Assembly (NCBI GenBank): GCA_964036155.1 | Contig: OZ038423.1 | Location: 34,177,249-34,241,248 of the forward strand | Length of the DNA stretch: 64,000 nt | Direction of reading: 5' to 3' | Source: Diploscapter coronatus | Taxonomy: Eukaryota; Nematoda; Chromadorea; Rhabditida; Rhabditidae | Part shown: piece after piece, positions 43,023 to 58,424 of the stretch | How the letters are laid out: each line of letters opens with the position of its first letter | How positions within the stretch are numbered: the stretch's first letter is position 1 | Notes under the pieces: model-generated | Told to the model about the DNA's origin: nothing | The model's input: only the letters and a program-made list of their open reading frames with translations | Databases searched by the model: none | Position numbers and translations under genes: made by a program

Positions 43023-44596
43023 GATCATTAAGCAGGCACGACAGAAGTAGATGAAACGATGATGTCGGGGTCACTTTACCGGGTGTTTAAGAACGCAGAC
43101 CTAGCGAAGACTTAAGTCAAGATTGCTGTGTGACCTACCCCTATAATATTTCCTATGCAATTTTATATCTCTAACCAGAAATTTCAAAATTTAGAAAAAA
43201 AATCCTATAATTTACATGATTTTATAGGATGTTGATTTGTCGCCTTTTTAAACCTATTTCATTCCAGTCTTTGTCTATTCATGATTTGTTATACGATAAT
43301 TTGAAGTAATTTTCAATAAAATGTTTAAAATTCTTATTAGTCAAAATTTTGATAGTAGCCAGAAACGTAATGATAAACAATAGTAGAAAATAGTGCCTAT
43401 ACTTTTCTGATGGAATAGTACAAATTTCTCGAATTGATGGCTATCAATAACGCAAGATAAATATTTATTGAAAATGCACATCAAATTACGATAATGCTAA
43501 TATTTAGTTATAAAAGAGGTACATAAATTGTTTTTGATGAATCGGTACATCTAGTTGAAATGTACAACATATAAAAATTAGAAAAATCCTGCGTAGAGCA
43601 ACTTTTCCCGAGGCAATAATAGATACTTGTCTTTGCAGTACTGCATCTTGACAAGAGATCGTTAAAATCGTCTGAAAACTTGACTAAAATAAAATTTGAC
43701 TCCCTAATAATGTTATTAAAAAAGAAACCTTATCAAAGAAACACTTTTAAAATTAATCTCAAAATGACAACTTTTTGTCTTTACTAAATTGGATCACTCT
43801 AGGCATAATTGCGAGAGGTACACGTGTTTCTTCTAATATATAATTTCATCATATAAACTGAGCAAAAAATCATTTTAAAAAAATCCGTTCCGATAGAAAG
43901 ATCAATTCGGATGCGTAGAACACGAATCTGAAGTAAGTTTTCAAAAATTTTGCTCGGTAAGCTCAGGAAAACCTCGAGAAGTTGAACAAATTTTTCGACG
44001 GGGAAATAATCTATAGGTAAGGACCGTTAGCCCTTTCTTTTCACTAGATACAGATGTTGACAATTTTGGCCTTTCCAAGATTACTTAGGTACTAATCAGT
44101 ATTTTGCTGATACCTAGAAGGGGTTTATACAATTCGACTCTAAAAAATTAGCCAAATCGACGGACCCCTATTCCGCACCCTTTGTTAACATTTTGATTCT
44201 TCCTGACAGTCACTCTTAATAGAAGAAAACCGAGAATATAAACGAAAAAACGTGAAAATGCTCGATAATGAATGAATGACACTTTGCAAAACTGGCGCCA
44301 AGCCGATTTTCAACAAGTGTCCGTTTTTTCTCATTCGTTCTCATTGCTCCCGTCGAGGTCGGTGATTTTCTGGACTTTTTTAAATTAAATTTTGGGCCCT
44401 TATCATTTACCATGTAAACGACTTTTTAATTAGAAGTTCTTTTTGTAGAATGAAAGAAGATAACATCCTTTTGTCATGAGATTATTTTTCCCTCGAAATT
44501 AGTGTACTGCACGTTTCATACTTGAAAATCTTTTACGAGGTATCGAAAATATAAGATCACGGGCTTGTTTTCAGAAAATTAATAGATTTATTTCAG
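42524..44596. other. Spacer between kelch copy 1 and HECT pseudogene
   Basis: The first 500 bp are the upstream part of the left duplication arm. A partial copy of the element at 51843-52024 lies at about 43098-43190. From 43200 to 44596 nothing coding was found. In particular there are no exons for the C2 domain that a WWP ligase should have. Confidence 0.5.
43098..43190. mobile_element. Truncated MITE related to 51843-52024
   Basis: It begins CAGACCTAGCGAAGAC and shares GACCTACCCCTATAATATTT and GCAATTTTATATCTCTAACC with the element at 51843-52024, in the same orientation. The right half is missing. Confidence 0.5.
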
Positions 44597-47611
<3,015 letters not shown>

Positions 47612-49818
47612 GAATGAGGCAAACCCGCCGCTTACCTCTCGGGAGAAATAGAAAGAGATCAGGTTCTGAAGGAAGAATGGTTTAAGTTGTGATATCAGTA
47701 TTAGAAAATTGATGAGCCAATCCTTTTTTTTCTCGAAAATTCTAAATAGCGAAATTTAGAATTTAGAATATTCAATTGAAAGATTGATTTTATCGAAAAG
47801 TTGATTTCTAAATATAGAATTGAATTTTAGTATTTTCCATGGGATATCTTGATATCAGAACTTTTCCAGATTCCAACCCCCATTTCCCTCCCTCAATTCA
47901 CCGCGCAACTCTAAAGCTAGGGTTCCTCAGAAAACCTCGTTTTAAAAACAAATAACCCTTAAAATTCTTGTAACCTGTTGAATTTTTCGTCGCTTTTTGG
48001 TAACATTTTCATGCAAACCTGGCGTTTAGAATTGTTGAGAATTTCAAGTCGTATCATATTGTGGGTTCGGAGAAAGATGAAAATATGTAGAACTTAATTT
48101 AAAGTTGTTAACTTTCAAGGGCTATAAAACTTGGTAAATTACAGTCTTTCTCGAGAAATTCCTCAAAATTATTATCCAACTTTTATCAGCCTTATCAAAT
48201 TTTATCAATTTGTCAAGGTACGTAAGGTTGTACATTTGTTGATGGCTCTTATTAGAAAGCAATCATTCGAATGCTCAAAAATCACTTGTTATCCCTGAAT
48301 TTTTTTTTAACTTTACCCCCAAAAATCGTTGTTGACTTTTTCTTCGCGCAATTTTTTATATATAGCGCTAACTTGTCATTGAAGGACTTATTCGATACTT
48401 ATTCTTTCAAGGTTACGATAGAAAACTTCTTTTTTCAAATACCGTAATCGTGGAATAATTTTATTTTTGATGTGTAGAATTTGTATTTATTGAAAGTTTC
48501 GTTTTTATGATGCTATATATTCATTTAATTTCCGTTGTACATTTTCTAGATTTTAAGTCGACAACATTTCGGTCGTGTATTTTAGAAAATAACATCAGTT
48601 TATTCTGTTATTTATTTTAAAAATAGAAAATTTGTCATACAAGTACGAATAAAATGACGTGAAAATCGATAACCTTGGTTATTGTTGATCGCTTCTAATC
48701 TACAGTATTTCTCCGTGATCAAATTTGACAAAAACGGCGAAAAGCACACAAATTTGGGACCTTATGGCAAGGTTTCATTCACAGACTAATTATTATTCTT
48801 GAAGAGAATCTATGAAAACGTAGTGAAAGGGCATTTTTTCGAAAATCACTTACTTTCGCTATTTTAACACCATCATTTCTGACTGTTGTATATCCGGTAT
48901 TCCAACTTCTTTTTTTACTTTTCTCCTAAAATTTCATGAATTTCGGAATTATTCTAATTTTTTAAGTGAGCTATTGTAGGAGCACTATATCGTGATATGC
49001 GAATCGAGGGTGTCTGATTCTGATAATACTTCATTGTTTTTCGGCGAAAATTTTGAGTACTCTAGAATATCTTTCGCTGACCTAAACTATCCATTTTCAT
49101 TACTTCCTTCCAAAAGCTCAGGATTGTTCTAGAATGTTTTACCGTGATTTGATTTTTTAGTTAACATAAATACTAATTTTTGACTTCCCATTAGTTTATT
49201 CTTCGATGAAAAATTGAATAATGAGTAGTCGTTATCCGACATATCTTGGCCTTGAAAGGTGGTCTCCAGGTAGTGGGAAATGACATCAATGAGTATAGGA
49301 ATTCCAAATGCAGATAGAATAAAATTAGCAAATTATCGTATATTCAAAATGCATAAATGGCAAAGACTTGACAAAGAATTGATCACTATCATTAGGGTTG
49401 AGGTGGAATTAGAGATTCAATGGAACCAGATAATTTCCATGGTTGAGATAAAATGAATAATGGACCGAAAGATCAATATTCATAATTTTATGCTACTTTT
49501 TAAAGGTACTCAAATTTTTGGATAAACATCTCATGTATATTTCAAATTATAAAGCGAGTTCGGCAAAAAATCAAGGTTGAAATTTTAATTCGCAATCCAA
49601 ATTAAAGTTCAAATTCAGACTAAACAAATTGAAGGTCGAAGTCAAGATCGAAAATCCCAGACCAAATTCTAGTCCAAGTTCGGGTTCAAAAATTAAAAAT
49701 CACATCCCAATTAAATCAGTTTCTTTGTAATAATTCAAATAACATTTTCAATTAAATCAAAATTGAAATTCGGCTAGTCATTATATATTTAGTGCTAGTT
49801 TATTCAAATAGAAAAAAG
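47612..49818. other. AT-rich spacer downstream of HECT pseudogene
   Basis: More than 2 kb without a recognisable gene. A run of quasi-repeated phrases built on TTCAAATT/AAATTCA and TCGAAG occurs near 49555-49760, resembling a decayed tandem or simple repeat. No terminal repeats were found. Confidence 0.45.
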
Positions 49819-49904
49819 TTCCTAGCCTTATTCCTACTAGGTGGGGATCGGCTACCTTCCGTCCGTAATGAGACAGTCGACCTATCCTAGCCACACAGGA
49901 CTAA
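49819..49904 (-). mobile_element. Truncated SINE copy
   Basis: On the plus strand it reads CCTAGCCTTATTCCTACT, GTGGGGATCGGCTACC and CCTATCCTAGCCACACAGGA. It matches the 3' part (minus-strand sense) of the SINE at 38701-39008 in the same orientation, with the tRNA head missing. It ends exactly where similarity between the two inverted-duplication arms begins. Confidence 0.75.
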
Positions 49905-51810
49905 ATCTGATCATCATGATATAAGTTTATGAAGCTCAGATCTTTAATTATTTCCCAATCCAGATCCCGTTCAGTTCTACTTCATTCACACTTGCTAGAC
50001 AGATTACGATCATACGTGTGAAGACAATTTTAACCAAAGGCTTTTTGAAAGTGGCCACAACACACCTCCAAAATCACCTGCATAATCAATGAAGGGAGGA
50101 ATAGTGCATGAAAGATACAGAAAGTGCCGAGTAAGTGATCCAAAGATCCACTTGTCAAATTATTTGTCCTCATTCAGTTCTCAATTCTCGTCTTCCATGA
50201 ATGGTCATTCTTCTTTTTCTTCTTCACTTAATTTTAGCTTCAATTTGTATATTCTGAATCTCAACTTGATGTTATTTAAATAGGGTTACATTCACTTAAT
50301 CATTGATTGCCGACTTTCTCATTCAGTCAATACTCTTTTACTATTTCCATTTCGAAATAACACTGGTGATTGTTTAGGTCTCTTAACAAAGATGTTGGCC
50401 AATTTACCAGTCGAAATGATACTGCTGATCTGCCAATATCCCGAATTCAAAGATCTGGGACAGTTGGCCTGGACTAACAATCGAATGATGCGAATAATCA
50501 AGAAATATCTGCCGATGGCGCTCGAGAGGAAAACTTTATTCTATCGTAGGAAAATATTCTGTTATGTGAGCGAAAATTAATTCTAGTATTTAGTAGATTA
50601 TGAAAACGACAGTATTTATGAAGGAAGAATTTGTCTGTTTGATTCGCATACTAATTCTGTTGAGCAGATTGCGAAACTTACTCATTTATGGTCATGGGAA
50701 GTTGCAACCACAAAAGATAAGGTAGATTAGTTTATTTGGCATTGCCAATTTTGTAAATTTTAGATTTTTTCGTTGAGTCCTGCTAACAAATGGTTTGAAA
50801 TATATGACTTGGATACTCGACAAATTTCAAGAGGTCTTATCAACAAATTCATGAGTGATTGATTCAAAGAATTTTACAGGCCCAGATCCTCCTGAATGGC
50901 GTAGTGGTGCATCTGTGGCTTATTTCAAGGACAAATTGTATTATTTGGGTGGATATATTCCTGGAAGCCAAAGAATGACAGATCGAGTTGATGTAAGAAG
51001 ATTGAATGAAAGTTCATGAAGTAATTAATTCAGGTTTTAATAGATGGAAAATGGCAAACAGGACCTGCTTTTCCTTTTCCAATTAGACTTGCTCAAACAA
51101 TAACATGCGATGAAATTTTATACGGTTATATTATAACATATCCATTATAATTATTGTAATTATGGATATTCAGTTCTTGATGGATGGTGGAATAGTACTA
51201 TTATTATATATCGACTATCAGACGATGAGCGAGAATGGAAACCAATCGGAAAGACTGCAGAAAAACGAGAGGATTTCGGAGTCGCATCGCTAAATGGGAG
51301 AATTTACATAACTGGAGGACGGAATTCGTTAGTTTTGTATGATAAATAATGTATCATTATATATTTAGTTATCCTAATGCGTTCAAATCCTGTCTGTGTT
51401 TCGATCCTTCAGCTCCAGATGGCAGTCGAATTTTTCGAATCGCTGATATGAATTATGCAAGATATGCTCATTCGCTCATTGTCTATAACGGAAAATTGTA
51501 TGCAATCGGAGGGTGAGCTGATTTAGCATATCTTTATACCAAATATTTGTTAATTTAGATTTCAAAAATTTGTGGATAACAATTTTTGTGATTCAATCGA
51601 GGAATACGATCCAGAAACGAATGAATGGCGTGAAGTCGGAAACATTGACATAAAATAAAAACTTGATTATATTAATCTCAAATTTAATGTAGAAATTTTA
51701 TTCAATAAATCTAAAATAATATTTTAATTTGAGTACACATGATACAGACAACTCTCGAAGACATCTAATAAAGATACTGAAAAATTGCAACCGAAATAAA
51801 TTCTTTAAAA
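49903..51810 (+). repeat. Inverted duplication, right arm
   Basis: Reverse complement of the left arm (41112-43022). The inner edge is AAATCTGATCATCATGA at 49903-49920 and the outer edge near CAACCGAAATAAAT (51789-51802). Arms are about 1.9 kb with a 6.9 kb spacer. Confidence 0.85.
50392..51658 (+). CDS. F-box/kelch-repeat protein, copy 2
   Basis: Start at 50392 and stop at 51656-51658. Exon 1 (50392-50545) encodes the F-box: MLANLPVEMILLICQYPEF, then LGQLAWTNNRMMRIIKKYLP. After a 48-nt intron (50546-50593), later exons give LFDSHTNSVEQIAKL, kelch blade ASVAYFKDKLYYLGGYIPG, GKWQTGPAFPFPIRLAQ, LNGRIYITGGR, YNGKLYAIGG and EYDPETNEWREVGN. This is an SCF-type substrate receptor by architecture. 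It is open throughout when its short introns (about 45-60 nt) are removed. Differences from copy 1 include a longer insert after VLDGWWNST. Both copies appear intact, so both may be expressed. Confidence 0.75.
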
Positions 51811-52793
51811 TATTTTAACCAAATCCAATATTTTCTAGTAATCAGACCTAGGGAAGACGATCGTCAGCGATCACTTGCGACCTACCCCTTATAATATTTC
51901 TTATGCAATTTTGTATCTCTAACCTAAAATTCTCCATTCATAATGAAATCATAATGAAGATTTCGCTCGTGCGACCCATCCCTTGTATATTTTCTTCGCC
52001 TGACGAAAGTGTTACCTAGGTCTGATAGCGACATTAATTAACAATACTCGTAATTTTATATACAAAAATCTAAAAAAAAAGCTTTAAAATTTTAGATATT
52101 TTTGATCCGATACAACGGATCTATAAAAATAAAGCAAATTTAAATGTAAACACTTTATTTTAGACTCACACAAACATCAGATAGGTTGACGGCTATTTCA
52201 CGACACCCGAAAAACGATCCAATTGAGTTGGCAAAGACAAATTTTTGATGATCAAAATAAACAAAATCATCTCACAACAAACGTTAATTTTCATCGTTCT
52301 CGAGGCCGAACCGGAAATCTTTCAAAGTTTTGAATTTCAAAATACTACTCTTGTCGTCGACTGTCTGAAAGTTTAAACAAATTCAATTATACGCATTGAC
52401 TATGCAAAATAAGTCATTTTTCATCTACGAATTTACCGAAACTCTCAGTCATATCAGATTTTACAAGGGCATCATCATTTATTGCCGAAAACCAATTCAA
52501 ATAAGGAACTATCGCTTTAGAAGTGGAATATGTATATGACAGGATGAAGGAGTTCAAAATAACAGGGGGAAGGTAAGATAGAATCGGGGGAATTGGGTAG
52601 TTGAGTAGGTACAAAACAATAAATACGAAATAGCCAGGGCGGAGGGGTCAATTCAATAAATAACATTTAGAAAAAGAAAAGGCAAAACAACAACAACAAC
52701 AAATCAACAAGAAAAGTCACGAACAAAAATGAAAAGAACAGGTTATCAGGTGAATAGGGGATAAAGATGAGGGAAATGGGGAGAGAAATTCCT
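51659..52793. other. Intergenic region after kelch copy 2
   Basis: It contains the outer end of the right duplication arm, then the MITE at 51843-52024, then AT-rich sequence and the 3' UTR of histone H1. No additional gene was seen. Confidence 0.5.
51843..52024. mobile_element. 182-bp MITE with CAGACCTAGG termini
   Basis: Perfect 10-bp terminal inverted repeats, CAGACCTAGG and CCTAGGTCTG. Inside, GCGACCTACCCCTTATA and GCGACCCATCCCTTGTA form a diverged direct repeat. No target-site duplication is evident. Half of a second copy lies at about 43098-43190. The ends resemble those of the element at 4304-4370. Confidence 0.6.
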
Positions 52794-54907
52794 CTAGACA
52801 GTTTCTTTGGTGGAGGATTGTCTGCTAGAGCTAGGGGGCTGCTTCTTCGCCGAAGAGGCCTTCTGAAAATGAATGAATTAGCCAATTCTAAATCAACATT
52901 TTTCGGATAAAAATTCCCAAGATTTTCAAATTGCATGTTCTCCTCAAAAATTTTCGTAAACGTATCCGGATTCAAGATTCTACACTTCACAACTACTATC
53001 AACTTTGATACTCCACACAAATCACCAGTTTGCATCAATTTCGTAAAATCGACAAATTTGCACCTTTGGTTTTCAGAAAAATCTATCTCATGTAATTTTT
53101 ACGATTTGGAAAATCTGAAAATTTATTCCAAAATCCCAACCTTGGGGAGAGGAGTGGGAGTGGAGTGAGCAGCCTCGGTCTGCGCCTTCTTGGCCTTTTT
53201 CATAGCCTTCGCACTCGACGACTTGGTCTTGGCAGCCTTCTTCTTCTTCGCGACTTCGGTAGACTTTGTCATCGAGGACCTGGCCGATTTCTCGACTGCA
53301 GCCTTCTGGAAACAGCCCCTTCATGTTTGCATTCTTTACTTAAATCATCTCACCTTGGAAGAAGTAGGCGTAGCCAACCCAGTTCCCATTCTGGCGGTGC
53401 TTTTCTTCTTTCTGGCGAGGCTGGGCTTCTTGGCAGACTGAAACATTCCTTGATTTATTGAAGTTTTCGAGTAGAGGAAGATGCAGAATGTAAAAATTTG
53501 GGACACAAGTGAGACGCCTTTTTACGAGCGCCTTCCTTATTCATTGCAAAACGTTCTACATCCAAACATACATGCTCTTCTCTATAATGAAATCGTAATT
53601 GCAGACAATATCAATGACAGATTCGAAGTGTCAGCTTCTCCGATTTGTAACGAAAAACCCGCACTCGTGGGTCGGGGGGTGCGGAGTGTGATATTTGGGA
53701 TTTTGAAAAAAAAAAAAAAAAAATGCATGTGGGTTCGAGCTCAAATTTACAAGAATATACGAGTCGGGCTGTGTCAAGTTAAACAAGTTACAGGTGTGCA
53801 TCTTTTAATCTTGCATCCCCATCATCTGCTCACCTTGACCTTGGGAGTGGAAAGAGTCGTCCCGGCCTTGCTGTTCTTCTTGCCGATGGACGCAGAACGA
53901 CGCTTCTTCGCCTTGCTGTTCTTCTTCGCGATGGCAGCGGCTCCCTCGCCCAGACCGAAGCGGCCGTGGTTGCCGTGGGGCTGAAACGGAAACTATCATT
54001 TTCGAAGAAGGATCGAAGTTCGTGAAAAAAGCAACTGAAGTTAAGTAATCGAGTTCAGATTTCATTGCCTCTTCAACAGCTTTTCCAAAAATAGATCACT
54101 ATTCTCACTCGCAGAATCTAGTGGTCTTCCCAAGGGATGGCCCTTCCCCTCAATATGAGATCATTTTTGCTAGGTGTTTTTGATAGACAAGTCGCCTCTC
54201 CAACCGACCTGTTTGAAAGTGCCATCGGCGACTCCCTTCTTCAGAGTGGAGTTGAGAACGCGGTTGAATGTGCCCGAGCTGTCATTCAAGTTGTACTTCT
54301 GCAACAAAAACAACAGTTAATCACTGTAGTGGGCATTTGTCGTCAGGACTTAGCATTTTAGGCTTTTCGGATACTGAAAATACACTGCCGTTCCCGTTTG
54401 CCAGTCATAACTTGTAAATGCCCTTTTTTTTTGGAAATGAGTAGACACAAAATCGGATGACGTTCACAAATGAGGCACTTCTTCTCCTACCGCCAGAAGG
54501 AAAGTCTTGATGGCGGGACGAGTGGCTCCCTTGCGATCCTTGATGGAGACGATCGCTTCCTGAATCATCTTCAGGTACGGCGGATGCGAGGGAGCAGTCT
54601 TCACCGTCTTCGTCTTAGACGACTTCGACTTCACCTGCAATCGAAAGAACCATCTAGATTTTTTCCGGAAATTGCAAAACTTGGCCTAAAATTTTTGGAA
54701 TTTAAAATATTTTGGACAATTCGAAACTTTCGCATGATTCTAACTCGACGGGGTTTATCGCTTTCAAGCTTTAGAAGTCAAGCAAGTTCAGGAATCGAGA
54801 AAAGTCGAAAATGAATTTTGGGAATTTAACAAATTTTTAGGCCAAGTAGAGAATCGACGATTTTCGTGAGGATTCACCTTGTTCTGTGCGATATCAGTGG
54901 CAGCCAT
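52794..54907 (-). CDS. Linker histone H1
   Basis: Seven exons encode a protein of about 240 residues that binds linker DNA between nucleosomes. The start is at 54907 (MAATDIAQNK) and the stop at 52794-52796. The winged-helix globular domain reads SHPPYLKMIQEAIVSIKDRK, then GATRPAIKTFLLA, KYNLNDSSGTFNRVLNSTLK and KGVADGTFKQ (exons at about 54490-54637 and 54207-54302). A PHGNHGRFGLGEGAAAIAKK segment follows. The tail is Lys/Ala/Ser-rich (KKNSKAKKRR, KKKKAAKTKSSSAKAMKKAK, ending SSTKETV). All introns fall in phase 0. Six introns is a lot for a histone H1 and suggests a replacement-type, polyadenylated variant rather than a cluster gene. It is divergent from the CCCH gene. Confidence 0.9.
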
Positions 54908-55294
54908 TGCGAGCGCGCTGAAAATAGAGATAATCATATTGATAAGAAATTCACGGAAAAAAAATCGACGAGGATTCAGAAATTTGATGGAGACTTGGAA
55001 AAATCGCGAGCAGAGACGATAGAAAATTCGGGAATGGCAAACGAAAAGTTGGAAGTGAGAAACGGAATGAACGTGTTTGGCGCCATTTTGCAAAGTGGTT
55101 TTTTTCTTTCTCCGTTTATTTCTTGGTTTTCCTGCTTCTTCTGAATTTCACGTCATCTTCTCGGCGTCGTACTTGAATCTCATTAAATTCGAGTCGTCGT
55201 ACTTGAATATTCGTGATTTTTAACACTGTTTTTGAAATTTCATTATTTTGTCTCGAGTTTTTAGGCCAGAATTCACAAAGTGGTCAACGAAAAG
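54908..55294. promoter_or_regulatory. Shared upstream region of H1 and CCCH genes
   Basis: These 387 bp separate divergent start codons and must hold both promoters. An imperfect direct repeat TCGTCGTACTTGAAT occurs near 55165 and 55194. No TATA box is obvious. Confidence 0.45.
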
Positions 55295-58200
55295 ATGGAT
55301 GGTCCTGTGAAAGTTGGCGCGGGTCAGTTGAGCGGAGAGAAGAGCAGACTGAACGGTCCACAGATAGAGCTGATGGGTGCGGCAGGCGGACAGACGGAGC
55401 CGGAACAGCGGGAGCAGGCCGAGCAAGCAGAGGAACTGCACAGAGAGATGCAGATCGCTGAAATTCAGGTGAGAAGAAGAGGGGAACGATGAATATTCGA
55501 CGGCAAAATATTGATGAAAGCTAGCCGTCACCCACTCACCCATTTTGATCGCGAAAATCTTTAAAGACGAAAATGGTGTGGTTAGCTTTCCGAAAAGCTC
55601 TTGCGAAAAGTGATATTTTTTCTCACAATATTCAATCAGCACTATTCATCATCGACTGATCACCATATTTTTTGATTCTTTAGTTCCTAAAGTCGTTAGC
55701 ACTCAGAAAACCTGCTAACCTATCCATTTAGGAACAAGCGTTTTGATTTACTTGAATTCGTTTACCTGAAAAAAAAACTTTAGAATAAGTTGAACGAAAT
55801 CAGTCTGTACGAGTCTGCCAATCAGTACGACCACTTCAACACTACTTGTCCCGAACTCTGGATGCGCAGCCGCGTGAGTCAAGCAGAAAATACCTTCAGA
55901 ATTCTAAAAAGAATGAAGATTGCGAAATTGAAAATACCGGAATTTTTAAGGTTTCAGCAGCTTTACAATCGAGTAAATTTTGGAAAAGTGTTTCCGAATT
56001 TCATTAGTTTAACGATAGCAAAGTAAACTGACAACTGATGACTCAAAGGAATCATTTGCAGAGTTCGACGATGGTCGGTCAGATGCAGTGGCAGCAGCAG
56101 CAGCCCATCCACATGCCCCAGCTGCCCGTGCATCCTGCTGTCTATGCGGAGATATTCCAGCCCAATTCCTGTCTGCTCAGTGATGAGGAGCGCGAGGAAT
56201 TCCGCAAACAGAAACGCAAGGTGGGAAAATTGGCTCACTGAACTTTTCTTTTCATCCTAACACCACCCTCACTCGTTGTTTTTCGCTCTTTTTCTTCTCT
56301 TCCTGCTACTTTCCAAAAAAGATGATAACTGCAAAAGTATGAGTGAGAATAGATTAGGAATTGCAATGGCTCGGAAAATGATGCACAGAAATGCCGACAA
56401 GATTTGACTATGAGAATCACTATCCTTGAATTGGCAATATTACTCGCCATTACTTCTTGCCGTAGAGATTTTGATAGAAACAATATGTTTGAGGAGGACG
56501 CCTACAAGACGGCTCTGTGTGACGTCTACCGCGTCACGGGTCGCTGTCCGTACGGAGAGAGATGCAGATTCGCTCACGGCGTCGCTGAAATTCGTCTGCC
56601 TCAGAATGTGAGTTCATGAGTGTATGAAGGGGTCATAACAGATAGGAAAATCATGGATATCGGATTCGAAATGGCGATCAAGTAGAATTTTATCCATTAA
56701 TTTCAGCCACGTGGTCGCTTCCATCCCAAGTACAAGACGGTTCTCTGCGATAAGTTCAGTACGACGGGCTGGTGCAAATACGGATCCAGGCAAGTTTTCC
56801 TTTTTTGCAAATAGACTTGTTCTAAATTATATACACGTTTCTTTCCAAGATTTCCTAACAATTTTCTCATCTTCTTTTATCTGTCTCAAACAAAATGAAC
56901 CATTGTTTGTTCAGAAGTTGAACTCCATACCCGTTCTTGTATAAATTTCGAAAAATCGATCTGCTCCATGAAAAATTAAATACTAGACCAGACTCTGGAC
57001 TTTTGCATCGCAACTGCGGTGCGAATGCCTATTTTTGTGGTGAAAGTTTTAGCGACTGTAGACTTGTAAATAAAAGCCCGTACCTCGGATTGAATGCGGG
57101 TCCAAAGGTTCAACAAAATTTGCAAGTCTGTACTGGACAAATCATCCTGTAAAAATGTCTGATTGGCTACATTCAGATGCATGTACATCCACAAGGTCAC
57201 GAACCCTGCTCTGCAGCAACAGCGTTTGACGCTCACTCGTAAGCTGCTCTCTGAAGGCGACAACGCGTCATCGACTAGCGAGTCCGAGTCCAACGAGAAG
57301 ATCTCCTTCGCTAGCGCTCAGGCAAATACCTCGAGAGGAATGAGGGACGGGGCCAGGGTGGCTGTCCCTCAGCCTCTTCACACTCGCTCCAGTCCGACTG
57401 ACTCTGCAGCTGCCTATGCTTCTGGACATCAGGTACGGATGGGGTTTTATGTAAAATTCTCCCAGACCTACTTGTAAAGTTAATTCAGTTTTGCAAACAA
57501 GGGAAATTTGGGTGAACTCTTCAAGTTGGTGTGAGTAGTGGACTTTACGAAAAAGCCGTTACGAATAAACGTTGATTTATTCTTGGAGAATATCGATATC
57601 AGAAACTTCTTGAATTCATCCTGAAAATTACTAGTTTTATAAACCCGATTCACTCGAAAATGTTAGCACAACTTTCTCTCCCCTTTAGCTGATGGTGTTA
57701 TGAAGAATCAATCACATTTCTCTAGTATCATCTTAGCTAGGAGCGAGCAATTGTAGAGTTAGTTCGACATTTCTAATCGTTTATTTTAAGTCCGGCCACC
57801 TGCCGCCCACTCCCAAGTCAACCATGATCAAGCGCAACCTCTTCAATCAGTCGTGAGTCTCTGAAATTTGATGAAGAAGAATTCCAACTTTTGATTTGAT
57901 AAAAGGAATCTTTTATTTTCGAAGTATCCATGAAATGAGTAAAAATTAATTTGCAAAAAATCATGTTCTGGAATTCATTTTTCCTCGATTTGATCATCAT
58001 TGAAACTTTATTTCCGGAAATATAAAATTTCTACATCCATTCAAATGAAGGGGTGAAGTTTCTGCGAAAAGGCCTAATACCGTGCCGGGATCCACGAAAC
58101 TTCTGAAAATTTCACTTTTGAAACTTTGCAAGATTTGTTTCGTGAAAAATAGATCATCCTGGTGGCTCCGAGAGTTTTCTGGATCCAAACACTGAAACCC

Positions 58201-58424
58201 CAGTGCATCATTTTGTTGGTTTCATAAGTCCTCTTTTCGATTTCCAATTTTGCAGGATGTACACTCCGTCTGACTTGGAGCGAGCGATCACGCGTTCGTC
58301 GACGGACAGTCCGCACGTGGACCGCATGGCTCGTCACATCACGAGTGCCGACTTCCTCCATCCCACCCAGTCCAACGTCGTCAGATGGGGCAGCTTCAAG
58401 GCCGAACGCACCAATAACTTCTAG
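55295..58424 (+). CDS. Tandem CCCH zinc-finger RNA-binding protein
   Basis: Eight exons, start at 55295 ([17 protein letters not shown]), stop at 58422-58424. It is a TIS11-type protein: the first finger, [20 protein letters not shown] with CRFAH, and the second, [20 protein letters not shown] with CMYIH, are both C-x8-C-x5-C-x3-H. Such tandem fingers bind AU-rich elements in mRNA 3' UTRs. Nematode relatives (OMA, MEX-5, POS-1) control maternal mRNAs in germline and embryo. The N-terminus is Glu/Gln-rich ([18 protein letters not shown]) and a QQQQ tract follows. Downstream are a Ser-rich region and an [15 protein letters not shown] segment. The intron at 56790-57176 has a GC donor and splits the second finger between its second and third Cys. 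The exact subfamily is unclear. Confidence 0.85.

Noticed and set aside
42808..43074. Minus-strand 88-codon open frame upstream of kelch copy 1
   Set aside because: The matching region of the other duplication arm loses this frame through indels and a stop, so it behaves as non-coding promoter/UTR sequence.
53481..53984. A 167-codon plus-strand open frame inside the H1 gene ending in lysine codons from an A run
   Set aside because: It spans an H1 intron and the antisense of an H1 exon. The A run at about 53706-53721 suggested a retroposed copy, but no convincing target duplication or protein family was found.
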